From Duganella radicis (lineage in GTDB: Bacteria > Pseudomonadota > Gammaproteobacteria > Burkholderiales > Burkholderiaceae_D), in NCBI RefSeq assembly GCF_009720825.1, contig NZ_WNKY01000025.1, positions 16,773 to 80,772 on the forward strand: a stretch of DNA of 64,000 bases, in the 5' to 3' direction. Of this stretch, positions 55,102 through 62,683 are shown piece by piece. The translations under genes were made by a program, and so were the position numbers. The stretch's first letter is position 1, and every line of letters begins with the position of its first letter. Under the pieces are notes generated by a model, which was not told the origin of the DNA, searched no databases, and saw nothing but the letters and a program-made list of their open reading frames with translations.

Positions 55102-55406
55102 TGGACATCTCCACCGCCGGCTGGTTGGTGATCGCGATCGCTATCGCGGCCGCCAACCTGCCGTTCTTCAACGACAAGCTGTTCGCCGTCGTGCCGGCCA
55201 AATGGGCGCCCAAGCCGCTGTTCATCCGGCTGCTGGAAATGACGGCGCTCTACCTTGTCGTTGGCGCGGTGGGCTTTGCGCTGGAAACCCAGATCGGCGC
55301 ACGCTTCCCCCAAGGCTGGGAGTTCTACGCGATCTCCGGCTGCATGTTCCTGGTCCTCGGCTTTCCCGGTTTCATCCTCCGCTACCTGCGCAAGGCCCAC
55401 GGCTGA
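55101..55406 (+). CDS. DUF2818 family membrane protein
   Basis: 101 residues with three membrane helices (about 6-20, 41-60, 78-95). It matches the small DUF2818 proteins that follow nuoN in many Burkholderiales. Function is unknown; a role in complex I assembly is suggested only by position. I chose the ATG at 55101, coupled to nuoN by TGATG; a longer reading from 55065 lies wholly within nuoN. A small hairpin (ATCGTT/AACGAT, 55413-55428) follows, just before the nudF binding site. Confidence 0.87.
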   Translation: MDISTAGWLVIAIAIAAANLPFFNDKLFAVVPAKWAPKPLFIRLLEMTALYLVVGAVGFALETQIGARFPQGWEFYAISGCMFLVLGFPGFILRYLRKAHG

Positions 55407-55439
55407 TACACTATCGTTCTTCAACGATGTGGAGCAGCA

Positions 55440-55991
55440 ATGGACAATCTCAAAGAAACGCAGGTCGACGGTGAGCTGGTCTACGCAGGCCATTTCCTCA
55501 AGGTCCAACGCGACACCATCCAACTCCCCGACGGCAAGCGTACCGCGCGCGAATACATCCTGCATCCCGGTGCGGTGGTGATTTTGCCGCTGCTGGATGA
55601 CGGCACGGTGCTGATGGAGCGCCAGTACCGCTATCCGCTGCGCGACGTGTTCATCGAATTCCCGGCCGGGAAGATCGACAAGGGCGAAGATCCGCTGGTG
55701 GCCGCCAAGCGCGAGCTGGAGGAAGAAACCGGCTACACCGGCGGCGATTGGCAATTCGTCACCACCATCCATAATGCGATCGCGTACTCGGACGAGCACC
55801 TCGACCTGTACCTGGCGCGCGGCCTGAAAGCCGGCGCCGCCAGGCTGGATGAAGGCGAATTCCTGGAAACCTTCACCGCCACCATCGACGAACTGCTGCA
55901 ATGGGTACGCGAAGGGAAAATCACCGACGTGAAAACCGTGATCGGCGTGTTCTGGCTGGATAAGCTGCGTTCGGGTGACTGGAAGCTATGA
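55440..55991 (+). CDS. nudF: NUDIX hydrolase, probable ADP-ribose pyrophosphatase
   Basis: 183 residues. The Nudix box runs GKIDKGEDPLVAAKRELEEE then TGYTGG, with the metal-binding REXXEE core REL-EEE intact. The N-terminal HPGAVVILPLL and QYRYPLRDVFIEFPAG segments are those of the ADP-ribose pyrophosphatase group. It should hydrolyse ADP-ribose and related nucleotide sugars. Overlaps the next gene by four bases. Confidence 0.9.
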   Translation: MDNLKETQVDGELVYAGHFLKVQRDTIQLPDGKRTAREYILHPGAVVILPLLDDGTVLMERQYRYPLRDVFIEFPAGKIDKGEDPLVAAKRELEEETGYTGGDWQFVTTIHNAIAYSDEHLDLYLARGLKAGAARLDEGEFLETFTATIDELLQWVREGKITDVKTVIGVFWLDKLRSGDWKL

Positions 55992-56674
55992 AACCCGCCG
56001 TCGCTCTCGCCGGTTTGCTCGCCTTCGGTGGCGTGCAGGCGGCGGAGCGCACGCCGTTCCAGATCCGCTGCGAGGATACAATCAGCAAGACCGTGTCCGT
56101 GCTGTCGTCTCATCAGAATGGTTTTACGATCAACAACCAGCTGCCTTACCACGCCCTGACCGCGAAAGCGGGCCATATGGACAACCGCATGGAGACGCTG
56201 GGCCTGACCGTGACCAAGGGGCTGTACAAGGCCAAGCTGGGCGGGCCGGTGTTGCAGGACGCGGCCAGCGGCTATGAGTGCATCGCGCCCAGGGTGGAGA
56301 TTACGCTCAATTATTCACCGGTGCTGATCTACGTCGGCAACGAGTTCCCGCCGGGTACTTGCGCCTACAACGAAATCCTGGCGCACGAGCAGCGCCACCT
56401 GAAAGCTTATATGGAGAATCTGGCACGGGTGGAGAAAGTGGTGACGGATGCCTTGAACAAGCGCTTCACCGGACAGCCGCTGTATGCGCCATCCGGCACC
56501 GCCATGTCGGCGCTGGAGCATGAGATCAACGGCACCTGGTTTCCCTTCATCCGCGACGAATTCGAGAAGGGCAGGATCGAGCAGGCCAGGATCGATGCGC
56601 CGGAAGAATACGCCCGGCTGGGCAAAGTATGTAACGGCGAGATCGCGCGCATCGTCGCGCGACGCCGCAGATAA
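55988..56674 (+). CDS. Secreted protein with HExxH motif, possible zinc protease
   Basis: 228 residues with a signal peptide ending near Ala19. ILAHEQRHLKAYMEN contains an HExxH zinc-binding motif (His133, Glu134, His137). The surrounding fold reminded me of DUF922-type Zn-dependent proteases, but I cannot confirm this by eye. Two Cys pairs (28/97 region and 124) could form disulfides. It overlaps nudF by four bases and precedes ispD by eight. Substrate unknown. Confidence 0.68.
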   Translation: MKPAVALAGLLAFGGVQAAERTPFQIRCEDTISKTVSVLSSHQNGFTINNQLPYHALTAKAGHMDNRMETLGLTVTKGLYKAKLGGPVLQDAASGYECIAPRVEITLNYSPVLIYVGNEFPPGTCAYNEILAHEQRHLKAYMENLARVEKVVTDALNKRFTGQPLYAPSGTAMSALEHEINGTWFPFIRDEFEKGRIEQARIDAPEEYARLGKVCNGEIARIVARRRR

Positions 56675-56682
56675 AGAGAGTT

Positions 56683-57390
56683 ATGACGAAATATTTTGCA
56701 TTGCTGCCGGCCGCCGGCGTCGGCGCGCGCATGGCGGCGAATGGGCCGAAACAGTATCTGAGCGTGGGCGGCAAGCCGATGCTGCGGCATGCGGTGGACG
56801 CATTCCGCGCATCGCCGCTGGTCGCCCACACCTATGTGGTGGTCAGCCCGGAAGACGGCGTGATTGATTCCGTGCTGCCGGCGGATCTGGATGGCGTGAC
56901 CGTCCTGCGCTGCGGTGGCGCCACACGCATGGACTCCGTGCTGAACGGCCTGCGCGCGCTGGACGGCCAGCTCGCGGATGGCGACATGGTCATGGTCCAC
57001 GACGCCGCGCGTCCCGGCCTGACGCCCGCTTTGATCGCCCGGTTGATTGAAGGGGTAGGTGACGACCCTGCCGGCGGCCTGCTGGCCTTGCCGGTGGTCG
57101 ACACCATGAAGCGCAGCGCACCGGGCGCGGAAGGCGTGAGCGTCAGCGCCGCCACCGTGCCGCGCAACGGCCTGTGGTCGGCGCAAACACCGCAGATGTT
57201 CAGCTACGCGCTGCTGCTGCGTGCGCTGGGCAGCGCACCCGACGCCAACGCCATCACCGACGACGCCAGCGCGGTCGAAATGCTGGGCTATGCCCCGCGC
57301 CTGATCGAAGGCCATCCACGCAATTTGAAAGTAACGCTGCCGGCAGACATCCGCATCGCCGAGATGTACCTGGCTGAAAAGGAAGACTAA
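56683..57390 (+). CDS. ispD: 2-C-methyl-D-erythritol 4-phosphate cytidylyltransferase
   Basis: 235 residues. The CTP-binding ALLPAAGVGARMAANGPKQY and the VMVHDAARPGL motif are typical. It transfers CMP to methylerythritol phosphate in the non-mevalonate isoprenoid pathway. Its stop lies two bases before ispF, the next-but-one pathway step. Confidence 0.96.
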   Translation: MTKYFALLPAAGVGARMAANGPKQYLSVGGKPMLRHAVDAFRASPLVAHTYVVVSPEDGVIDSVLPADLDGVTVLRCGGATRMDSVLNGLRALDGQLADGDMVMVHDAARPGLTPALIARLIEGVGDDPAGGLLALPVVDTMKRSAPGAEGVSVSAATVPRNGLWSAQTPQMFSYALLLRALGSAPDANAITDDASAVEMLGYAPRLIEGHPRNLKVTLPADIRIAEMYLAEKED

Positions 57391-57392
57391 CC

Positions 57393-57881
57393 ATGACCAA
57401 ACTCCCATTCCGCATCGGCCAGGGCTACGACTGCCACGCACTGGTGGAAGGCCGCAAACTGATCATCGGCGGCGTCGACATCCCGCACCACGTCGGCTTG
57501 CTGGGCCACTCGGACGCCGACGTGCTGCTGCACGCCATTACCGATTCGATCCTGGGCGCCGCCGCGTTGGGCGACATCGGCAAGCACTTCCCCGACACCG
57601 ATCCCGAGTTCAAAGGCGCCGATTCGCGCAAGCTGCTGAGGGAAGCGGCCAAGCGCGTGGTGGCGACTGGTTACAGCATCGGCAACGTCGACTGCACCAT
57701 CATCGCCCAGCGTCCGAAGATGGCGCCCCACATCATGACCATGCGCGCCAACATCGCGGAAGACCTGGGCGTCGACATCAGCCAGGTCAACGTCAAAGCC
57801 AAGACCAATGAAAAGCTGGGCTACCTCGGCCGCGAAGAAGGCATCGCCGCCGAATCCATCGCGATGCTGATATCCTCGTAA
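57393..57881 (+). CDS. ispF: 2-C-methyl-D-erythritol 2,4-cyclodiphosphate synthase
   Basis: 162 residues. GQGYDCHAL supplies zinc ligands Asp and His, and HVGLLGHSDADVLLHAITDS and GDIGKHFPDTD complete the site. It cyclises the CDP-methylerythritol intermediate. The last 61 bases overlap the antisense 3' end of the antitoxin-like gene, although ispF itself has a normal C-terminus. Confidence 0.97.
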   Translation: MTKLPFRIGQGYDCHALVEGRKLIIGGVDIPHHVGLLGHSDADVLLHAITDSILGAAALGDIGKHFPDTDPEFKGADSRKLLREAAKRVVATGYSIGNVDCTIIAQRPKMAPHIMTMRANIAEDLGVDISQVNVKAKTNEKLGYLGREEGIAAESIAMLISS

Positions 57882-58234
57882 AACAGCGTCGCTTCGTTCC
57901 CCAACACAGCGATCGCAGTGCTGCGTGGCACGGAGGGATGGTCACGTAGAAAATCCTCAAGCGCATTGCCTGCCAGTAGGCAGTCAAACATCCGCTTAAT
58001 CGGCACCAAAGTGTCCTTGAAAACTGGCATGCCGCCGAGGATGTCTGTTTCCATTTGTATTTGTGGAACACGCGACTTCATCAAAGCCAATATCTCGGGA
58101 TTGAATGGATCGGTTGGTCGAGTGCGCGGAGGAACGACTTTGCCTTTGAAGCGCACTATGGGGCCAATCGCGTAGCAAAGATCCAATTCCGGACAGTCTT
58201 CATCAAACACAATGTTGTCCGACGCCAGTGGCAT
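57821..58234 (-). CDS. DUF433-domain protein, probable antitoxin partner of BrnT
   Basis: 137 residues from the ATG at 58234, which lies 13 bases after the BrnT stop and follows GGGAG by seven bases; an alternative ATG at 58318 with AGAGGA would overlap BrnT by 71 bases. Residues 61-113 form a DUF433 domain (TDILGGMPVFKDTLVPIKRM and AGNALEDFLRDHPSVPRSTA). DUF433 proteins are usually antitoxins of other toxin types. The N-terminal part is unassigned, and no ribbon-helix-helix of BrnA is seen. The last 20 residues are read antisense through the ispF 3' end. Confidence 0.72.
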   Translation of the reverse strand: MPLASDNIVFDEDCPELDLCYAIGPIVRFKGKVVPPRTRPTDPFNPEILALMKSRVPQIQMETDILGGMPVFKDTLVPIKRMFDCLLAGNALEDFLRDHPSVPRSTAIAVLGNEATLFYEDISIAMDSAAMPSSRPR

Positions 58235-58247
58235 CACAGGCTCCCAT

Positions 58248-58520
58248 TTACTGGGCTGTATGCAGTATTCGTTTTTCCCAACGGCTGGCTTTCCTGAACG
58301 AGATGATTCGAATTCCATAGTTGTCCTCTGTGTGTGCGATCGACACCTCAAAGCCTTGAAAGTATCCGAGCGTAATAAATCGGCGCTCATTGTAATGGTA
58401 GCGAGTGTCCTCATAAGTCACCTGACTCCACTCCAACACGCTATGCGCATCGGCGAAATCCAAGCCATGCAGGCGCAGGTTAGCTTTGCGCTTGGTTTCG
58501 TCCCACGTGTAGATAGTCAT
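58248..58520 (-). CDS. BrnT-family toxin
   Basis: 90 residues, the standard size. YTWDETKRKANLRLHGLDFA at the N-terminus and IRIISFRKASRWEKR near the C-terminus are the family signatures of BrnT, an RNase-like type II toxin with a RelE-like fold. It is first in a two-gene leftward module, as BrnT usually is. G+C is lower than in the neighbours: bases 58321-58380 have 27 of 60, against 42 of 60 at 57541-57600 in ispF, which points to acquisition. Confidence 0.86.
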   Translation of the reverse strand: MTIYTWDETKRKANLRLHGLDFADAHSVLEWSQVTYEDTRYHYNERRFITLGYFQGFEVSIAHTEDNYGIRIISFRKASRWEKRILHTAQ

Positions 58521-58569
58521 TTCAGTTTAGCGGCTTAAGGATGTCCTTCAAGCGGTACTGAAAAAAAGA

Positions 58570-58606
58570 GCAGGCCGGAGACATCGCTGCGATATCCTCC
58601 GTCTGC
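58570..58606. repeat. Imperfect inverted repeat upstream of the toxin module
   Basis: GCAG..CGGAG..ATCG pairs imperfectly with CGAT..CTCCG.CTGC around a 3-base centre. It lies in the 207-base gap (58521-58727) between the toxin gene and the next rightward gene. No T run marks it as a terminator. It may be a scar or regulatory element; the rest of the gap holds nothing I can name. Confidence 0.35.
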
Positions 58607-58727
58607 TGTTGACTCATCCTTTAGCTTGGATCAAAGGTGCTTCACTTATTTTGCCAGGCCGGTCCCGGCGGCGGCCTTCCTGGAATTCGTCCAGTCTCTG
58701 CTACCATGACGGCTTTAAGGAGAGATG

Positions 58728-59030
58728 ATGGCGCGTGACGCGTACGCTTATCGGCAGCTGGCGGTGGAGTCGGTGGAGTGGAATGGCCGGGTGGAGATTC
58801 ACCCCGTGTCCGGCCAGGCCTATGCGACCGACTTGCCAGTGCAATGCTCGCGCCGTCTGAGCGACACCAGCATCTACCCGCTCGGCACCATCTTTCTGGT
58901 CAACGCAAAGCTGACGGACCGCATGGGCGGCCCGCAGTACCTGTACGTCTGGCACGGCGACGAGATCAAGGTCTTGTCGGACGCCGAGGCCGATGTCTTC
59001 CTCGGCGCTTACCGGCGCGTACGGCTTTAA
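58728..59030 (+). CDS. Small hypothetical protein
   Basis: 100 residues, no signal peptide or membrane helix. I do not recognise the family. The ATG at 58728 lies five bases after AAGGAG; the preceding ATG at 58725 is too close to it. The composition (WNGRVEIHPVSGQAYATDLP, GTIFLVNAKLTDRMGGPQYL) suggests a small beta-rich fold. Codon use agrees with the genome. It converges with the MFS efflux gene, overlapping four bases at the stops. Confidence 0.7.
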   Translation: MARDAYAYRQLAVESVEWNGRVEIHPVSGQAYATDLPVQCSRRLSDTSIYPLGTIFLVNAKLTDRMGGPQYLYVWHGDEIKVLSDAEADVFLGAYRRVRL

Positions 59031-60265
59031 TGCACGGCGTGTAATTTCACCGCTGGCTTCTCGCCATCGCGCGCCCAGCGCAGTGCGACCGAAGCCATGG
59101 CCAGCGCCAGCACGCCACCCACCACCATCGCGCTCGACACGCCCAGATGATCGACCGCCAGCCCGCCCACCAGCGCACCGCTGGACAGGCCAATCTGCGC
59201 GGTGGTGACGAACACCGCGCCGCCGCTCTCCATCGCATGCGGCGCGGCCTGGAAGATCCAGGTTTGTACCGACATCGGCATCATGCCAAACGCAATCCCC
59301 CAGATAATCACCAGCAGCGCGGCGCCGATCAGGCCGGTGCCCAGCAAAGGCAGTGCCAGCGTCGACAGGCCCATCACCACGCCGGTGGCGATCAAGCCGG
59401 CCCGCACGCTGCGCGCCAGGATTTTGCCGGCGATGACGTTACCCGCCAAGCCCGCCGCGCCATACACCAGCAGCAGAATGCTGATGGTTTTGGCATCCAG
59501 CTGCGCGACTTGGGCGAGGAAAGGCGTGATGTAGGTGTAGGCGGCGAACTGGCCGACAAAAATCAGCAGGGTGATGAAGATGCCGAGCCGCGCTTTCGGC
59601 ACGCGCAGCAGTTCCGGCAACTGGCTGACGGTGATCGATTGCTTCGCCGGCAGCGATGGCAGCAGACGCATTTGCGTCAGCATCACCAGCAATGCCACCA
59701 CGGCGCCGGCGTGGAAGGCGACGCGCCAGCCGAACAGTTCACCCACCAGCGCACCGGCAGGCACGCCGGCCACGGTGCCGATCGACACGCCGGCGAAAAT
59801 CATCGACAGCGCTTTCGGTTCCGAGCCCGGCGGCACCAGGCGCGAGCTGAGCGCCGGCCCCAGCGCCCAGAAGCCGCCCACACCGACGCCCAGCAGCGCG
59901 CGGCCGAACAGCACCAGCGGGAAGGAATGCGAGAGGGCCACGATCAGGTTGGACAGCAGCATGGTGGCGGTCAGGCCCCACAGCACGTAGCGGCGGTCGG
60001 TGCGGCCGATGCCGACGGTGACCAGAATCGCGGCAACGGCGGCCACCAGGCCCGGTACGGTGACCATCATGCCGGCCACGCCTTCGGTCACGCCAAGTTC
60101 GGCGGCGACGGCGGGCAGCAGGCCGACCGGCAGGAATTCAGTGGTCACCAGCGCGAAGGCGCCGATGGCGATGGAGAGCACGCCCGGCCAGGGAGAGCGG
60201 GCGGGGGCGGCTGGTAGCTCAGCTGGCTGGGTGGCCTGCGGCGCGGCTTGGGTGTTGTTTTGCAT
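59027..60265 (-). CDS. MFS efflux transporter, DHA1 (AraJ/NepI-like)
   Basis: 412 residues with about 12 membrane helices after a Pro/Ala-rich N-terminus. TTEFLPVGLLPAVAAELGVT and GRALLGVGVGGFWALGPALS, GVSIGTVAGVPAGALVGELF are typical of the DHA1 sugar/nucleoside efflux group. It probably exports a small organic compound by proton antiport. The divergent TetR-type gene next to it should control it. Confidence 0.85.
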   Translation of the reverse strand: MQNNTQAAPQATQPAELPAAPARSPWPGVLSIAIGAFALVTTEFLPVGLLPAVAAELGVTEGVAGMMVTVPGLVAAVAAILVTVGIGRTDRRYVLWGLTATMLLSNLIVALSHSFPLVLFGRALLGVGVGGFWALGPALSSRLVPPGSEPKALSMIFAGVSIGTVAGVPAGALVGELFGWRVAFHAGAVVALLVMLTQMRLLPSLPAKQSITVSQLPELLRVPKARLGIFITLLIFVGQFAAYTYITPFLAQVAQLDAKTISILLLVYGAAGLAGNVIAGKILARSVRAGLIATGVVMGLSTLALPLLGTGLIGAALLVIIWGIAFGMMPMSVQTWIFQAAPHAMESGGAVFVTTAQIGLSSGALVGGLAVDHLGVSSAMVVGGVLALAMASVALRWARDGEKPAVKLHAVH

Positions 60266-60293
60266 GACGAAATCCTTTGAGCGGTAAAAATGC

Positions 60294-60365
60294 TTGAGTT
60301 TTTTACTGGTCGGTTCATAATGTCGTCTGCGAGATGCTTTGTCAATGAATTTTTAACCGAACGGT
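60294..60365 (+). promoter_or_regulatory. Divergent control region of the MFS/TetR pair
   Basis: TTGAGT (60294-60299) and CATAAT (60316-60321), 16 bases apart, form a candidate promoter for the tetR-like gene. The dyad ACCG-AA-CGGT at 60356-60365 abuts its ATG, and the related TCGGTT at 60310-60315 overlaps the -10 region. These are plausible sites for autoregulation and pump control. Confidence 0.45.
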
Positions 60366-60962
60366 ATGAAAGAGCGAAAAATAGGCCGCCCGCGCACCTT
60401 TGATGCGGACAATGCGCTGGAAAAGGCCATGAAAGTATTCTGGGAGAAAGGTTACGAAGGCAGTTCGCTGCCGGAGTTGACCGAAGCCATGGGCATGAAT
60501 CGGCCCAGTTTGTATGCCGTGTTCGGCAACAAGGAGAACCTGTTCCGGCTGGCGCTGGAGCGTTATGGCGCCACCCACGATCCGCTGTTCGACGCCGCGC
60601 TGGGGTTGAGGACGGCGCGCGAGGTGGTCGAGCATTTCTTGCGCGGTAACGCCAATGCCCAGACCGAGGAAGAGGCGCCGCACGGTTGCCTGGTCATCAA
60701 CGGCGCACTGGCGTGCAGCGACGACGCGCTGCCTATCCGCAATTCCCTGATCGAAAGGCGGGCGGCGGCCGAGGTGCGGCTGCGCGAACGTTTCGAACGG
60801 GCCAAGCAAGAGGGCGATCTGCCGGCTGATTTCTGTGCCAGCCAGATGGCGCGCTACGTCATGACGGTTTCCAATGGCATGGCGGTGCAAGCGGCCGCTG
60901 GCGCCACCCGCAAGCAGCTACAGGAAGTCGTGGACCAGGTACTGCGCGGCTGGCCTGCATAG
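60366..60962 (+). CDS. TetR-family transcriptional regulator
   Basis: 198 residues. The N-terminal helix-turn-helix GRPRTFDADNALEKAMKVFW then EKGYEGSSLPELTEAMGMNR followed by PSLYAVFGNKENLF is a classic TetR DNA-binding domain. The C-terminal domain is helical and contains two Cys (HGCLVINGALACS) as seen in the YxaF/LmrA-like subgroup. It is divergent from the MFS pump it probably represses. A dyad touches its start codon. Confidence 0.93.
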   Translation: MKERKIGRPRTFDADNALEKAMKVFWEKGYEGSSLPELTEAMGMNRPSLYAVFGNKENLFRLALERYGATHDPLFDAALGLRTAREVVEHFLRGNANAQTEEEAPHGCLVINGALACSDDALPIRNSLIERRAAAEVRLRERFERAKQEGDLPADFCASQMARYVMTVSNGMAVQAAAGATRKQLQEVVDQVLRGWPA

Positions 60963-61067
60963 GCGTTGCATTTAGATCACATTATTTGTCAATTTGAAAT
61001 TTATGTTGTAATTTTGAAATTTGCGGGTAGAATGAATTCACCGAACTCATTCTCAGGAAAGCCCGCC

Positions 61068-61688
61068 ATGAAAACCGCCCGTCTGATTCAAGCAGCAGCC
61101 ATCGCCGCCGTATTCGCTAGCGGCGCCGCCTCGGCCAGCACCAATATCATTGTCAACGGTGGCTTCGAGAGCTATCCGACGCTGAGCGTGCCGGATGGCG
61201 GCTACCTCAAGGTGTCGGCCGGCGACACCGGCATCACGGGTTGGACTGTCGGCGGCGATTCCGTCGACCTGATCCTGCACAACTATGGTTCCGTGACCGA
61301 CACCAGCGTCGATATGCTGGGCACGCCAGGTCCGGGTGTGTTGTCGCAGTCGTTCAACTACGCCGCCAACACCACTTACACGCTGTCGTTCGACGTCAGC
61401 CGCAATCCGTATGGCAGCTACACCGCCGTGCAAGTGGATGTGAACGGCATCAGCAATGTGTACGTGGGCACGGGCACGCCGACCACTTACAGCTTCTCCT
61501 TCACCACCGGCGCGACCGCCGGCTCGCAGCTGCTGACCTTTAGCAGCGTGGGTGGCGACGGCTACTCCGGCGCGGTGCTGGACAATGTCAGCCTGGCCGC
61601 TGCCGTCCCGGAGCCGGAAACCTACGCCATGCTGCTGGCCGGCCTTGGCCTGGTTGGTTTCGCGGCCCGCCGCAAGAAGCAGGCTTAA
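61068..61688 (+). CDS. PEP-CTERM sorted extracellular protein
   Basis: 206 residues. A signal peptide ends near Ala24, the body starts with NIIVNGGFESYPT, a DUF642/choice-of-anchor-like beta-sandwich, and the C-terminus is VPEPETYAMLLAGLGLVGFA then ARRKKQA, a complete PEP-CTERM signal for exosortase-type sorting. It is probably displayed in extracellular or matrix material. I chose the ATG at 61068, preceded by AGGA; earlier in-frame starts have no signal peptide. It overlaps the convergent FHA gene by four bases. Confidence 0.88.
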   Translation: MKTARLIQAAAIAAVFASGAASASTNIIVNGGFESYPTLSVPDGGYLKVSAGDTGITGWTVGGDSVDLILHNYGSVTDTSVDMLGTPGPGVLSQSFNYAANTTYTLSFDVSRNPYGSYTAVQVDVNGISNVYVGTGTPTTYSFSFTTGATAGSQLLTFSSVGGDGYSGAVLDNVSLAAAVPEPETYAMLLAGLGLVGFAARRKKQA

Positions 61689-62683
61689 TCGGTGGTGCCG
61701 TCGTCGTCATCGTCCTCGGTGTCGGCGGCGCCGTTCTTGACGGTTTGCGTGCGGGCGTCGTCGACGGCCGCTTTCAGCTTGCCGGCGTTGGTCATGAACT
61801 GGTCGACGCTGTGATCCTCACTATGCCGCACTTCCGGCGGCAGCAGCACTGACATATAAAGCTCGTCCGCCGCGCGGCCGGTGCTTTGCAGGTTGGCCAT
61901 GACCATCAATCCCGAACCCGCCAGCAGCATCACGGTCGCCGTGATGAGGAAGCGGCGCGGATGGTGCGGCTTGATGGTGAGCAGGTGGAAGAACACCATG
62001 CCGCAGGCGATCGCCAGCGTCACCAGATTGCCGTAGCGCGTCAGCGATTCGGCCGACCACGCATACGCCAGCACCGAGCTGCCGGCGCGCCACAAGCCCA
62101 CCGTCGCCAATGCGCTGCCCAGAATGAACAAATGCCGTCCCATGCGCGCATGGCTGCCGAACAGGCGGTTGGCCAGCGCCCACACGCCAGCCCACAGCAA
62201 GCCGGCCGCCAGGCTGGACGCCAGCACCAGCAGGTAACGGATCAGCGCGAATGGCTCGACGTCCGACAGCCACGTCTCAAGACAGGAGAACACGGCGATC
62301 AGCACCAGGCCGATGGTGGCCGGCGTCGCGCCTTCCCAGCCGTGCATGGTGGTGTCGGCGATTTCCGGCGCCACCGGGAAGTCGTACGGCCGCACCCGCA
62401 GGCGCGTGTGGCCGAGGCGCACCACGGTGTTGCCGTCCAGCGTGATGCTGCTTTGGCGGCGGCCCTTGTAGACCGTGCCGTTCTTGCTGCCGAGGTCGCG
62501 CAGCACCACTTGATTGTGCTCGTCCGCTTCCACCACCGCGTGGCTGGCGGCGCTGTGGGCGTCGTCGAGGATGACTTCGTTGTCGTAGCTGCGGCCGATG
62601 CGGATCGGCAGTTGCGCTACCTTGTGACGGTGCAGCACGTCGCCATTGCGGGCGAGGATTTCGACGAAGTAGGGGGCTTTCAT
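61685..62683 (-). CDS. FHA-domain membrane protein
   Basis: 332 residues. The N-terminal FHA domain (about 8-98) has the phosphothreonine-binding landmarks IRIGRSYDNEV, ASHAVVE and LGSKNGTV. Six or so hydrophobic segments follow (about 120-270), then an acidic tail. It may read phosphorylated partners at the membrane. It begins within the stop of the upstream protease gene (ATGA), so the two are probably made together. Confidence 0.86.
   Translation of the reverse strand: MKAPYFVEILARNGDVLHRHKVAQLPIRIGRSYDNEVILDDAHSAASHAVVEADEHNQVVLRDLGSKNGTVYKGRRQSSITLDGNTVVRLGHTRLRVRPYDFPVAPEIADTTMHGWEGATPATIGLVLIAVFSCLETWLSDVEPFALIRYLLVLASSLAAGLLWAGVWALANRLFGSHARMGRHLFILGSALATVGLWRAGSSVLAYAWSAESLTRYGNLVTLAIACGMVFFHLLTIKPHHPRRFLITATVMLLAGSGLMVMANLQSTGRAADELYMSVLLPPEVRHSEDHSVDQFMTNAGKLKAAVDDARTQTVKNGAADTEDDDDDGTTD

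Noticed and set aside
58523..58543. GTTTAG upstream of the BrnT start as a fifth LacI operator
   Set aside because: The position 9 bases on reads GATGTC, with no match to the right arm CTAAAC, so it is a chance half-site.
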